The notes under the pieces: generated by a model
Told to the model about the DNA's origin: nothing
Seen by the model: the letters and a program-made list of their open reading frames with translations, nothing else
The model's database searches: none
Program-made: the position numbers and the translations under genes
DNA from: Bursaphelenchus xylophilus
Taxonomy: Eukaryota; Nematoda; Chromadorea; Rhabditida; Aphelenchoididae
Length of the DNA stretch: 64,000 nt
NCBI GenBank assembly: GCA_904066235.2
Contig: CAJFCV020000003.1
Coordinates: forward strand, 5,518,001-5,582,000
Reading direction: 5' to 3'
Shown: positions 10,274 through 22,376 of the stretch, one piece after another
Numbering within the stretch: position 1 is the first letter of the stretch
Layout: every line of letters starts with the position of its first letter

Positions 10274-10629
10274 ATGAAATCGCCCTATTATTCTGAAGTG
10301 CTTGGTCTTTACAAGACGGTGAGTTGTTGCTGGTATTTTTGAAGCCATACCTCTGTACAGGTATAAATTTTAAAGCTCTATTCTTTTATTTACAGCTTCG
10401 CTTCATGGGTCGAGATTATCCACGGGGGGCTGACTACTTCCACAAGAAACTAAGAAATGCCTTCGAGAAACAAAAGGATGTGTCTGATCCAAAGGAGATC
10501 AAGAGATTGCTCGATCGAGGAAATTACGTTGTAAAAGAATTAGAAGCTCTTTATAAACTCCGGTGCTATCGAGCCATGAAGAATCGATATTATGACGACG
10601 AACCCCCAAGAATTGCCACAGAACATTAA
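10274..10629 (+). CDS. ETFRF1: ETFRF1/LYRM5, LYR-motif regulator of electron transfer flavoprotein
   Basis: Two exons (10274-10318, 10396-10629) give 92 residues, close to the roughly 90 residues of animal ETFRF1. The LYR-family signature is clear: [20 protein letters not shown], then [17 protein letters not shown] and a C-terminal [19 protein letters not shown]. In this family the protein binds the electron transfer flavoprotein in the mitochondrial matrix and removes its FAD. The canonical LYR tripeptide appears here as LYK near residue 12. The ATG at 10274 gives the usual short N-terminus; an in-frame ATG at 10217 would add 19 residues across an acceptor-like site. The gene converges on the amine receptor at 10827. 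Confidence 0.85.
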
Positions 10630-10826
10630 TTGTGGTTTACATAATTCTATTGTATGTACAGTACTTTTACAGTAATCCGGTAATCTCACTTGTTAATTCA
10701 CATATAAATATTTCTTCTCTGAGGAAGAGCTATGGTTGAAGAAAGGTCTTATTTAAATACCCGTTTATTTACTGAGTTTTGGGATGGCCGTAAAAATGAC
10801 TCGAGGCAATAATTTAGGCGTGGATT

Positions 10827-13528
10827 TTAGAACACAGTACTCTGTTGATGTAGTTTTTTGACACTCATTGTCCGTCGATGAGTTTGAACACACCCAAAAC
10901 CGAGGAGGTCACGAAAACATCGACGGAAGTCTCCGTTGTACATGGTGTAGATGATTGGGTTGAGTACCTTAAAAATACGAAACAATGCGCTAAGGGCTGG
11001 AAATTATGAGAGAAACATTAAAAAAGCTATTTTAAAGTTTAAAAAACTTACAGAGTTTGAATAACCAAGCCAAAGAAAAAATTCGCTGAGAATTTTGAAT
11101 GAATATGTTGTATGTACATGCTGGATGAAGACTTCAGCCAAATAGATCACAAAGAACGGCATCCAACAAATTATGAAACCTGAAGGCAGTGTTTACAGAT
11201 CTGATTTTATTAACGAAGAATTAAGAACACCAGAAACGCTTACCTAAAACAACGATGCCGATGGTTTTGAGAGCTTTTCTCTCCCTCATGTACACTATCT
11301 TCTCCTTTGATCCTCGGATTGCCTTACCCGGACCATGGGTATTATAGTGTTTTTGAGCTTTTGCGACAAGATTCGTTGGTTGGAGATCATTGGAACTATT
11401 ATTAGCAGTGTTGTTATTGTTATTATTCAGTGTCGTTTGATGGCTGTTGTTTTCCACTAATGCAACTTCTGTTGTTTTCCGCTTGGGTGGTGTCTAAAAA
11501 TGTTTTAGTTCATTTACAATTGAGAAATAATTACCATTGCGGTTTCGTTAAGATTTAGTAGAGATTTGCTTTCCCGATTGTCATTGTTGTTATTTGGAGT
11601 TTCCAGTGTCCTTTGACACGTTGGCGACTGGGAGTCCGTGTCCTCACTCAGGTCTATGACTGTTGGCAGATTGGTCGGGCGTTTTTTCTCGATATCGCTA
11701 AAACGTATTCTTTCATTGAATGAGTAATATACTTAATATACTAAGAACGTCGCTGAATATGTAATCAGCAGAATAAAAAAGAAAACGGGCAATTCAAGCG
11801 ACAGAACTGTTTGAGTGGGGGAGGATACAGCCATCAAGCAGATGCAGAATTCATGACATTAATATATCAACTGCCTAATTATAGCCTTAGGGTACATCCT
11901 ACTGTGAGAAGAGAGGACGTGGAAGGAGAACATGAAGAATTTACTTTTTTTCGAGATGGAGGGAATGATTGAGTCTGGGAGAGTTTGTTCCACTTTCCGA
12001 CCACTGATCTCTCGCTCGGTTTGTGGGGGCACTGGCACATCTGAATCTATATGTGGGTGAGTCGATGTTCATAACGTTTATGCAGTAAATAATACCTGTT
12101 ATGGTTGTTCGCTTGTAGTAGTTGTTGTCTTCTCCTGTGCTTATCGACACGGCGACTTAATCGACAGGTCCCCAGGTTCTGCCGCATAAGTTTTTCTCGT
12201 TCCGACGCAACTCGGAATATTTTAAAATACACGGAGAGCATGATCTGAAGAATAATTGAGTGCGTTACATGTCTGGAGGTGGACTTACCAATAATGGAAT
12301 ATAGAAACTACACAAAGCACTGTAAATTCGATAGGGAATGGAGACTGGATACCCGCAGACAAAGGCATTGGTGTCAGTTATGGTCCGCTGATTGAAGATT
12401 CCCCAACTGGGAATAATCCAAGGGGGAGAGCAAACAACCACGGAGATGAACCATACAGAACTCAGAAGGACGATCGCCATCAGGCGACTTCTGAATGAGT
12501 TTTAATTAACCACAGTATTAATAAAGCTTATGTGTGAAAGATTAAAGGTCGTTACAAACATTTTCTCCTCTAAAAATTCACTTACCGTGTTCGCGGGTAC
12601 TTTAATGGTGATGTGATAGCCATGTACCTGTCTAATGAAATCACACAGAGGTTCAAGATAGATGCCGTGCATAACAATACGTCTGTTGTCGCCCAAACCG
12701 AACATAGAAATCTTCCAAATTGCCAATGATGATCGTAGAGAAGATCAACTAGGGCTAGAGGCATCACTACCAAGCCGACCAGTAGATCTGGAGGATTTAA
12801 CCTTTATATTTTTTTTTATTTTCTTACCTGCAGTGGCCAAAGAAGTCAGTAAAATATTTGTAAAAGTTCGCATTCTTTTGTAGAGAAACACCGAAAGAAC
12901 AACGAGGATGTTACCAAAGATAGTCATCAAAATTAGAATTATCTGAAATCATGCTTTTATTGTTATCCTTCTTTGCTTTGCGTTGTTACTGATAGAAAGA
13001 ATCCTTGCTTCTACAATTTTTAATGTACAAATGGCATCCCCGAAAAGTTTTGGGATGGAACGTTAAAAGGATAAACGCCATAACATGAAATAAAGGTCCG
13101 GCCAAACATTAACGTCATCATAATTCCCGGTGACGCTAGTCCCAATACAAAACATAATATTTGATAACAATGCAATGTCAAAACAGCCAAGAAAGTGTTG
13201 GAAGTAAAACGCTATTAATAATTTCGTATATACTTCAAGCAGTAAGTGCGGTTGAACGTACCAAAAATAAGGCGATGAAAACGTCCTCCAGGCCGAGACA
13301 GAGTTGAGGATTTGTGGACGAGAGGAGGTCGGAGACACGCCGGGCGGGTTGTTCCTGTCGCGACGAAGTGGTGTACCGTTGTTCCTGGCCAGGGCCGGGT
13401 CCTAGCTGAACAGTCCGTGCCAACAGCAACAACAGGTCTTGGTTTTCGGCGTTTTGGATGGGGATTTTCTCCGCTTGCACTCCCGCATTGATCGACTGGC
13501 TGATTATAAGTGCGAACTGCCATGCCAT
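10827..13528 (-). CDS. biogenic amine GPCR with long third intracellular loop
   Basis: Ten exons on the minus strand (13528-13262, 12942-12828, 12787-12586, 12490-12289, 12244-12096, 12046-11945, 11697-11535, 11493-11244, 11179-11052, 10967-10827) give 572 residues. Amine-receptor marks: GNILVVLSV (TM1), ATADLLVGLVVMPLAL (TM2), the Asp-containing TTDVLLCTASILNL followed by SLDRYMAITSPLKYP (TM3/DRY), SVVVCSPPWIIPSWG (TM4), SALCSFYIPLL (TM5), FIICWMPFFVIYL (TM6) and NSVLNPIIY (TM7). Loop 3 is about 190 residues, rich in Asn, Ser and basic residues. The profile is alpha-adrenergic/octopamine-like, but dopamine or serotonin cannot be excluded. The start ATG lies one base after a CTTTTGCAG acceptor, consistent with trans-splicing. 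The first intron is 319 bases. Confidence 0.8.
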
Positions 13529-14089
13529 ACTGCAAAAGGAAGGCAAATGTCATTCGGATATCAGAATAGAACCCCCAGGCAGTGCGGTCGATGACGATGA
13601 CGTGCTTTTCAGATAATAGAAAACTAATTGGATCCTAGTTCAGACGCCAGAAGGCGCCTCTACAATGTCGCGAATGCAGATTAGACGGCGAGCGACTACC
13701 CAAGATATGTAGAATATATGGAAATGAATCAGAAGGAAGACCGACCGACAATTGCACTCCTTCCCAAGTATTATAGTTGCTTTATCTCCAATAATTGGCA
13801 AGGCTAGGGCTGAGACTTACTTGTTTGGATAAAAGATAATGCTGTTATTATAATAGTACATCAAAGTGTAATTTAATCACTACGACGGTGCCGGTCAGGG
13901 ACAGCTCGGGTCAGCGATCTGTGGTGCGAACTCGGCATTATTTTTGATGTTGTGGATGGTATTGTACGAAAAACACATTCGCTTTCATGTTAAAACAGCT
14001 TAGAGATTATTAAAATTCGGTGTTATGGACGAACGTCAACCGGAGACTTTTACACCTATTAGAAAAACGTCCTTCACTTAAAAGCACCG

Positions 14090-14250
14090 ACCGCCGAGTC
14101 TTCGCCGAGTTACCAGGTTTCCGCAGAGCCTTCACCGGTCTCTTTCTGGTGTCCTAAGCAAATGTATCGTTGACCCGAAACGTCGCTGACACGACGTGTC
14201 GTTTGCCCGAGTTGTCGTCGTCCCGAACTGTCGAAACCCGAACGGTCCCC
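14090..14250 (-). repeat. dispersed repeat, copy 2 (inverted relative to 2720-2900)
   Basis: The reverse complement carries TTCGGGTCAACG, GTTCGGGTTTCGACAGTTCG and CTCGGCGAAGACTCGG, the same phrases as the copy near 2720-2900. Similarity is patchy, suggesting an old family. Confidence 0.4.
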
Positions 14251-14579
14251 AAGCAGAAAGAGATTCTAGCAAGGGAAATAACCTACAGGAATGACCATGC
14301 CATTTGGAGATTTCGTGCGCATCAGATCGACGCTGGCGGCAACCATTCGCTTGAAGCCCTCAGCGCCCGGGATTCATGCTGTTTTTAATTTAGACTTTTT
14401 AAACACTTTTACTCGTCTCTGTGTACAATGAGTGGGCTATAAAACAGAATAGTATTAAGCGCTCTCGACCTCGCACTTTTCAACACGTTCGGCGCGATTA
14501 AAACAAAAAATTCAGACCGGAGGATACAACAAAACAGAATTCGAGGGGGAGGTTAAAAATAAATTAAATTGGACAAAAA

Positions 14580-14810
14580 ATGCTTCAGGATTTGCGGCCC
14601 ATAGAGAAGAAAATCTACCTGTTTGGTATGAAAAGGACTTCTAATTGAAGAACTTATTTATGTGTCATCATAGTGCATGAACGTCTACCGGAAAGATGCA
14701 ATTTACTCAACGATTCATATATCATTCGTTTAGGAGTAAAGGGAGACAGAAAAAGTCCCAAATTTTGTCAAAGTCCATGTCAGCGGTGTCAACGTTTGAT
14801 ATTTAAATAA
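14580..14810 (+). CDS. candidate small two-exon ORF, cysteine-bearing C-terminus
   Basis: Exon 14580-14625 starts AAAAATG and encodes MLQDLRPIEKKIYLFG up to a GTATG donor. A 48-base intron ends CATCATAG, and exon 14674-14810 continues in phase for 44 residues to TAA, ending with FCQSPCQRCQRLIFK. The 60-residue product has four cysteines but no signal peptide and no family I recognise. In-phase joining of such short exons can happen by chance. Confidence 0.22.
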
Positions 14811-16883
14811 AGACATCCCTCTTATGCATCTCTCTTCAGATGTTTACGAGGCTCCAAAAATGGTAACAGAAGAAGAACAAGTTCCGACAGGCCTCCCAAT
14901 TCCCCACTCCTACTCCTCCTTCCGTCGTTGAACGATATTAAGTTACACGGGGCCGCGGGGCCGCGTTTTTCATTTCGATAATCATAATAAAAGTTCGACG
15001 AACCGAATCCGACCAGAACTTGGCCTGGGGCCGTAACGTCCTTAAAACCCGGTGTTAAGGTTTCGATTCGCTGGCACTAATCCGGAAATGAACAGGATAT
15101 TGTAGGCTGGCCAAGGTAATTGCGATTGCACTGGGAGCCCGCAAACTTCAAGAATGAAACGGCTAGCCCTTGAAACGAAGACAGAAGTGTTCCTTTACCT
15201 TCCGGGGCTCTCGGATTCAGGCTCAATGGAAAAGCCTGCGCGAACTCCCATAATCTGATTTTAGGTTTCCTGGCAAAGTTTTTCCCTCTCTGGACTTGTT
15301 TTAGAAAATTCGGAACTGATTAGCTTTTGATAAGAGCGGAAAGAAAAGGCCAAAAGTAATAATAAATGTTTTTACTGATTATTGGAAAGGGTAGCAAAGA
15401 ACAAGTCGTCTGACTGCAACCAAACAAGATTATTATCAACGGCTTAAGAATGGGTTGACTGCTTCACGTAATCTTTGGTGTCCTCAATCCCCAAAAAGTC
15501 ACGGCTTAAAGTCAAACGTTTTGTGAATCAAACCAAAATTTCACGGGAACGAGCCGGATTCCATTCATGACGACGGTGTCCACCGGACAACGTGTTAGGA
15601 ATAAATTCCGATGCCGCTTTTGAATGCAACACCTTTTTTAATACAGGAATAGAGGCCGGCCAAAGACGGCCGAAGGGCACAGTTTTCCGCTTCTTTTCAT
15701 CCCGAACATACCTGCACTTCCAGGACCCGGGAGGTGTGACTTTACTAACTTGGACCTCGGAATGACGGCTCAACGGCTTTTCGACACTTATCCCGACCGT
15801 TATGACAATTGTGGGAGATGACAGCTAATTGGGGCCGAGTCCCCATTAATCTGTTTAAAATCACCGGAAACGCGGCTATGACGCCGAGCCGTCACGACCT
15901 GTCAAAAGTCCAACATTCAAAGGCACTTCTGCCTATAACGTACTAGCTGGCCTCATTAAGCCATTAGTGTCCTGCGCTTGGGTCCTAGAAAAAAGATCTA
16001 AAGCCATGGAAGGGAGGGGGAGTCAAAATCCAGTGAAGATGAACATAAAATCTTCCTTTGCTCGGCCATTGTGCCTGCTTTGGCTGCGGAACTTTGAGAG
16101 GAAAAACAAAAATTCCTCAATTTGAGTTCATTAAATCAGGAATGTAAAGGTTGTTTTGCCTGCGGGAACACGAATTTCCTAAGGCGATAAAAGGGAAAAA
16201 AACGAAATTCCCCTCGGGTCAGACAATCCCACAACTTAGGAACCGGAAATTGGACAAATCTAGAGAGCCGTCGTCAGTTAATCGGTCAGGTAAACGGCGC
16301 CTAAGGCGACGTCCTCCGTCTCGGCCGTTAAACACCGAAAAGTGTCACAAGAAATGAAGACAATTAAATGACTTTAGGACAGGCTAATCCCCGGCTTCGA
16401 TTGTTTTGAGACCTATTTCCGGGAACCGCAACAGAAATAGAACCCTCACTCAACTTCACTGGACCAATTGCACAAAAAAGACCACGTATAATATTTATGT
16501 AAATTCACAATGAACGGACAAACACAGGAAGATGAATAAAAAGGAATTATAGGGATTGGTAAGAAGACGGGAGGGCTGAGACTCTTGATGTAATTTCTTT
16601 GATTAACATCTGACACAGGTCAGCAAAAACTATTTGTTATGCCAAAAAGGAAATAATCAGTTTTGATGATGAATCTTTGTATGAGAAGCCCTCGAGAATA
16701 AGCTCCATCCAAATTTATTAATGCCAAATCCCGCAAGATTGAAGGAAAAACAGATTCGAATGTAACGCCGGGATGACACTAAAACATCATGCCGTTCTCT
16801 ACTTTTACGTCGCTAATTTATCGACAAAATTGCTCTCACTATTTTCAGGACTTGAAAAAAGTACAGACATTAAATTCAAATAC

Positions 16884-17459
16884 CTACCACCCTCACTATT
16901 GACGTGAAATCAGCAAAGGAAAAGTAACATCGAGGATCTCCTGGCAGCGTCATGAAATTCATATATACCTGTAGTGGGCTGGAACGTGGAATTCGAATAC
17001 CCGTCAGACAAAACATGTTCGGGGCGTAATTGCACTGACTTTTTAACAAGCGTAATATTTGGGAAAGGGGAATTGATGAATAATTCACCCATTCCCCTCA
17101 CAACTTAAGGCATCAAGGTAAAATTGTGCGTTTCCCGACTATTACATTACAATTCCCCCAGGGCATTTATCTGCGAAATGTGCGGCCATCGAGACAGATA
17201 GCTTCAGTGCTTTCCAGAGATTTGGTTGAAAGGGGACTTACCCAATCATGGCGACGCCATCAACATTCGAGAAGCTGCGATGCCGGAGATAAGGACAAAT
17301 GGCTTCAATCCATTCTCGTACTCGATTCTTTGGCCATCCTTTAATTGCAATTTTCTTAAGCAATTCTAGCCATCTCACGCATTCAAATATATGCACAATT
17401 AACGGATTCACGATGCCCCTCCTGCCTGATATCATCATGGTCAAAAAGACCATCTCCAA
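16884..17459 (-). CDS. candidate minus-strand exons, product unknown
   Basis: An open stretch at about 17459-17242 encodes ECVRWLELLKKIAIKGWP and then VREWIEAICPYLRHRSFSN up to a GTAAGT donor. A second stretch, 17096-16884, can be joined in phase (LFINSPFPNITLVKKSVQLR), and after an internal 28-base GT...AG segment the frame continues GDPRCYFSFADFTSIVRVV to another GTATTT donor. The residue mix looks protein-like, but no start, stop or family was recognised and the 28-base intron would be exceptionally short. Treat as unproven. Confidence 0.2.
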
Positions 17460-17527
17460 AAGATTCCCTCTTTCGTTGGAGAAAAAGTAACATCACCGTT
17501 TTCGTGATTAACATTATTTCTTTTTAG

Positions 17528-17620
17528 ATGAGGAGTCTGTTTGAGTCAGCCAAGAAAATGTATCGAGGATGTAAATGGAATGATTCGGAAGATCGTCTTG
17601 GCAAAACTAATGGGCCCGAG
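17528..17620 (+). CDS. possible single coding exon (31 codons)
   Basis: The stretch between TTTCTTTTTAG and GTAAAAAG is open from an ATG: MRSLFESAKKMYRGCKWNDS, then DRLGKTNGPE. Both splice signals are good, but I found no partner exon in phase on either side. Confidence 0.2.
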
Positions 17621-20410
17621 GTAAAAAGATTTATATAAACAAAAGCGCATGGATATATCCCCAAGTCTGAGAAAACGCATCGCCTGAGGATATAAACCGA
17701 GTTTATTAATGTCGAAACAAGGAGAAGAAGGGGTCCTAGTGCAACATTCTAATAAAAACTGATGGTTTTTTAGGTTAAATAAACAAAATGCTGACTATTA
17801 TGCGAAAGTTACATAACAAGTAATTGCTATTTGGCCACGGTGATGGACAGATCGAGCAATCCAATTGTCCCAAATACGATTTAATTGAGTGTTTATCCGC
17901 CCTCAACGTCTCAACGTGTTGGCCATCTCCTCCGTCACATCTCTTGGCTCTTCCTTTTTGACTTTTGGGAATTTCGCGGCCGACTGGAAATCGACCGGAT
18001 TTGGAGAGCAGATTGAATAAAACCTTGATGTTCTGGACTCTCTCTTCTCGCCTATCACGTCTGTTGTTGCACTGTCTGTAAACGTTCCGGCTCCTTCTTT
18101 GGCTCAGCTTCCGTTCTTGGGAAGAGAATTCTCTTTGTTAAGGACCTGCCCTTAGGCAGCAATATCCTCGATATGCTTAAAATAGTTTCATATTAAGCAA
18201 TAATTTATAAAAGATGGGAAATAAAGGTTGCGTTTAACCGTAATTGCGCAATTTTTATGTATACATAGCTTGCAAACGTTTTAATTTCTTGACCTTGCAA
18301 AAATTGCTGTATTCCTATGACCCGTACACATGCATAGTTCAAAATTTTTTATCGCTGTATGTAGTGAATTTGAATATACAGAAAAATCGAAATAAATTTT
18401 ACTAGAAACAAAGAATAAACAAATATCGGTTATCAGATTTCAAAGGCGATTGCAAATAAATTATCAATCATCGAACGAAAGGCCCGACTCCGGAGGAAAG
18501 GGAATTATTACACCCTGCTGCCTAAACAGAATTCCACGAATAAAGGGACTTACATCTTCTTTATGATCCACTTGTGACCACATTTGTTTCTCATTTGGGA
18601 CTCGAATACCCTAAAACCTTTGATCTCATTCTTTCTTCTTCAAAATGATATCAATGGCTCCAGGGAGTCGAATACTGAGAGAGTAATCATATATGGTAGG
18701 TGGAAAAAATAAGAATTTTAAGAAAAATAATCAAATCACAGCAGTTCCAAATAGAAGTTGAACACAATAAATCATTCCGAAAAACCGGCTTAATAGCGGC
18801 GATATGCAAAAGAAAAAAATGGCGAATAAAAAATACGGTCTCTTTTGTAAGCAAGGGATCCCGAAAATTCCTCCCCGGTACCCTAAATCTATGATCTCAT
18901 CAACCAAAACCCTCGATGAAATACACAGATTAAGGGTACCGAGGAAGAGATCGAGCGCATAATGGAAGAAAGAGGTGATGGACCGGTCAGTCCGGAACGA
19001 AAGTGCAAAAGGTATCGAGGTGGAAGGGGGGGGGTGAGGTGTTGTCGGGGTTGAGAGCTAGTGGTGGAATGCGACTGGCGGACGGGGAGAAGACTGGGAT
19101 GAGTGAATCAGGGCGGTGGGGTCGCGTTCCGTCCGACCGTCAGGGGCCCTGTTGTCCGTTCATTGCAGTTCAGCTCAAACTGCCTGCCCCTTCTCGCTGC
19201 GTCTTGCAAGGTCTGCATTCGGTGTGCGACGATGGACCGGTCGGCCGGTCGGGCGCCCTCTTCCACGGGCGCCCCTTCCCCGTCAAACGCCCCGCCCCGC
19301 TCCCGACTGATTGGATGTGCGCCGATCCCAACGCCAAGCAGAGACTCAATTTAAAGGGTTCCCAAACTGTTAATCCACCAAAAACAAAGTGCTGCTTCTG
19401 ATTTGCATAAGCCCGAAAAAACAGACTCAAGTGAAGGTCGAGATCAGACCGAAGTTTGGGAGTCGAGAGTGGGACGAACGAAACGACTCCAAGCGACCAA
19501 CGCTGGTGAACATACAAATTTAGAAAAGAGCAGACCTAAATATATATATACGGGCTGATCAGGCTAATATATGTAATAAGGCAGACATATCAAACAGACA
19601 TCTCCAAGTCTGCAAGGAAAGTCAAAGCCCAGAAATTCAGAAGGAGATGGACAGCAGAAATAACAACTGTTGGATCAGAGGCAAAGACAAATGACAACAG
19701 CAATAAACAAGAGTAGGTAAGCGATACATGTGTCTACACACCTTTGTCTGGAGACACGACTAATTAGATCGGGAGTGCAATATGCGATTGGAAGCGAGAG
19801 GAAGGGAAGGGACGAGACTTCCCCTCTTTTATTTTACAACAAAAAATGGCGTTTGATATCAGTCTTGATTGGAAGGGGCAAGAATTCGGGAGAAATAACT
19901 CATACAAATTCATGCACTCTCCCTTTCGCCCTTTGATCTTCAGTAGAGACGTTTACAACATAGTCGATAAGAGATATAAGATCATATCATTTGAAGAATA
20001 TGGTTTGAGATCAGGGCGTTGCATGCCTTTAATAAAGAGCTCATTAAAAGCTTGTACGATCTTAGGCAATTTACGAACAGCAATGTTGCATAGTCGAATA
20101 ACAAAAAGTTTATTGCAAGGTTGAGGCGGCATGTAGTTACGATCAAGCTCAGCAAGCTCAAGAAGAGAATGAAATCATTTTGATGGACTCCTTGTTCATC
20201 TACTTTAACTGGCCGGTTTCCATCATCAAAGGAGAGAAATCGTTTATGGGCTGAGAGACGCGAGATCCTTGGATCAAACCTCTTCTCGATATCCGGCGAA
20301 AATTCCCCGGCGGGGTTTTTGACGCTTTCGGTTCGAGGCATCGCCGAGAGCGGTCTTCAGTGCTCGAGGAGTTTAACGCCACCATTCCCCTACGGCGTTC
20401 AACCGCTGAT

Positions 20411-22215
20411 ATGCATTCCCGAAGACGAAGTCCATGCCCGATCTCCTTTTTATTGTGCTTCCACCTTCAAAGTACTACTTTATTTTTGGTTGGTTTGTTA
20501 TGTGTTTCGTATGGAAGCGAGAACGAAACTGATGTTACGGTAGACCTTGTGGTATCTTCAACACACGGATTGGAAACTTTGCAAGGAAGATTTGACGATC
20601 ATTTTAACATTGATGAAGCCAATGGTAACAACTTTTTTCAAAAGAATGTATCTGTCATGACTTATGCAACTTTGTAATTTGTAGATCATGATTTGGCTGC
20701 GTACAAAGATTACTTAGAATCCAGGCTTATCTTGGTCAGTCGGGCTCAGAATCGGTCTTCGGATGCAGAAAGTCCCAAGTCAAAACGTTTCATCCCCATC
20801 CCGATCTCGGCGTCTCTCCCCGACCACGGATCCGATTATGTGCGCTCTCGAGTTGCTGTTGTCGCCAAACAAAACGATGAAAGTGAAAACGAGCTGCCTG
20901 AGCAAAAGACTAATGATGAATTCATCAGTGAATCCAAGATCCTTAAAGATTCCACTTCAATGCCTCAGGCAGTAGATGATGAGAATTGGACTTACGCAAA
21001 TAACTCAACAGAAATCGAAGCAAGTACTCCAACTCAGGATCAAAGAAGCTCTGTCAAAGGAAACGACGAGAAACAAGCCAAGAACGCCACGGAGATATTG
21101 AAGCAATCAGAGTCACAGAGAGCTCATATTCATCATCCGAAGGCCTTCTCTTCGGCTACTGTACATTTCTCTCATTCGGATGGACCTTCGTTCAACCCAA
21201 CTGTAAGAGAGTTTGACATTCAGTTAACTATCCGTTTAGCAAAACCATACAGCTGAAGAGTGTAAAAGATTGTCGCAGCAAGAGTTGGTTAAAGAATTGA
21301 AACAAAAAGGAACTTATAATCCGGATCTGATGGCCTGGGATGCGACAGGAGTATTCAGATTTCTAGATCGGTCTATCCTTGACCAATATGAGGTAAGACA
21401 GAGTGAGAACTTATATATATATACAACTCCCGAACTTGATTCACATTTTTGAATTTAGCGGCAGGTAAGAGCGCAAACCTCAAATCAACAGGCAGTGGAA
21501 AGAAATGTCTTGGCTTTGGAGAGAATCCTCTCCGAACTCAACTTGAAATGTCAAGTTAGGTCTCCCGAGGTCCTTTCAAAGATCAGCAATTTGACAATGT
21601 AAGTTGTCTATATGTAACATTACTTTAGCCATTCAGATTTGAACCAAGGAGAACTGTAATGTCTCCTTCTTTACGTATGAATAACGAAGAGATCACTCGG
21701 TTCAAACGCAGTTCAGTTGCTGATGATCTTCTGAAGACTTTCAATAAATCTAGAAGTCAAGACACCATCAGCGATAGTCATCAAAAGTTGGTTGGCGAAG
21801 TCCATGTGGTCCCATTTGGGTGTGACAAACGTGGGGAGAGAGAAGATGGATATCTGAGATTGTGTGGTGCCTGTCAGGCCATTAGAAAATTGCCAGACTC
21901 CTTCTTCCCTCCCTTTATCAACGAAGTGATGTGTGACGAAGACAAAGCGTGTCTCTACTTTTATGATTACCGTAAGGAATTTTAACACCTACCCAATTCG
22001 ATTATAGCTCATGGGAAATGCAAACAAAAGCACATGAACTTTGTTGTTCTGAGGAATATTGGGACTCCTCATTGCCAAATTTGGCAAAAATTTAATTTGA
22101 ATGTGAGAGTGTCCTGCGAATGTTTTGTTGGTAAGCTGCATTATACTTCACTTCCATAATTTTAACCTTACATCTAATTTCAGACGAAATGTCATTCTTT
22201 TCCAAATACGTGTAA
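20411..22215 (+). CDS. secreted pro-ligand with C-terminal cystine-knot-like domain (PTTH/trunk/noggin-like)
   Basis: Seven exons (20411-20624, 20685-21202, 21240-21392, 21459-21598, 21637-21971, 22008-22130, 22184-22215) encode 504 residues. A hydrophobic leader (residues about 14-34) is followed by a low-complexity pro-region of some 330 residues with NXS/T sites. A furin-type site, ITRFKR, ends near residue 366, after which about 138 residues remain. That C-terminal part has nine cysteines spaced C-x13-C-x2-C-x19-C-x5-C-x10-C-x17-C-x13-C-x-C, with LPDSFFPPFINEVMC and FVVLRNIGTPHCQIW. A Pro-Phe-Ile-x(3-4)-Cys block, a central hydrophobic LR strand, a Trp and a final C-x-C match the layout of prothoracicotropic hormone, trunk and noggin. 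Role as an extracellular ligand is inference; the closest of the three cannot be decided by eye. Confidence 0.7.
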
Positions 22216-22376
22216 CCCCTACTTGTACCATAAGCAACCAGAACCCGGTCTCTCGTATGTCTGTAAATAAAGCCCCGATTTTTAAAGAGTATTATATATA
22301 TATATCTTTAACGTAGTGTAATTATACGTAAAACCGGTGAAGAATAATAAATATGTTATACCAAACGACCCGTGCT

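Larger units (their letters stand above)
13529..20410. other. 6.9 kb gene-poor region
   Basis: No recognised gene. It holds the 5' flank of the amine receptor and probably distal control DNA for the ligand gene at 20411. Noted inside: a dispersed repeat copy (14,090-14,250), a small candidate two-exon ORF (14580-14810), candidate minus-strand exons (16884-17459), a possible plus-strand exon (17528-17620), GCC-N-GGC palindromes at 16299 and 18148, and a GC-rich stretch with a G run at 18,960-19,330. Other ORFs look like chance. Confidence 0.45.

Noticed and set aside
10217..10276. Upstream in-frame ATG for ETFRF1
   Set aside because: It precedes a TTCTTGCAG acceptor-like site and would give an N-terminus longer than the family norm.
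12047..12241. Read-through version of the amine receptor loop (ending NRYYLLHKRYEHRLTHI)
   Set aside because: It retains an intron starting GTATTATTTAC; splicing at 12096/12046 restores the frame to TM6 and TM7.
20160..20341. Minus-strand ORF with KR-flanked segments, neuropeptide-like
   Set aside because: No signal peptide, no repeated peptide and no amidation glycine; overlaps the 5' flank of the ligand gene.
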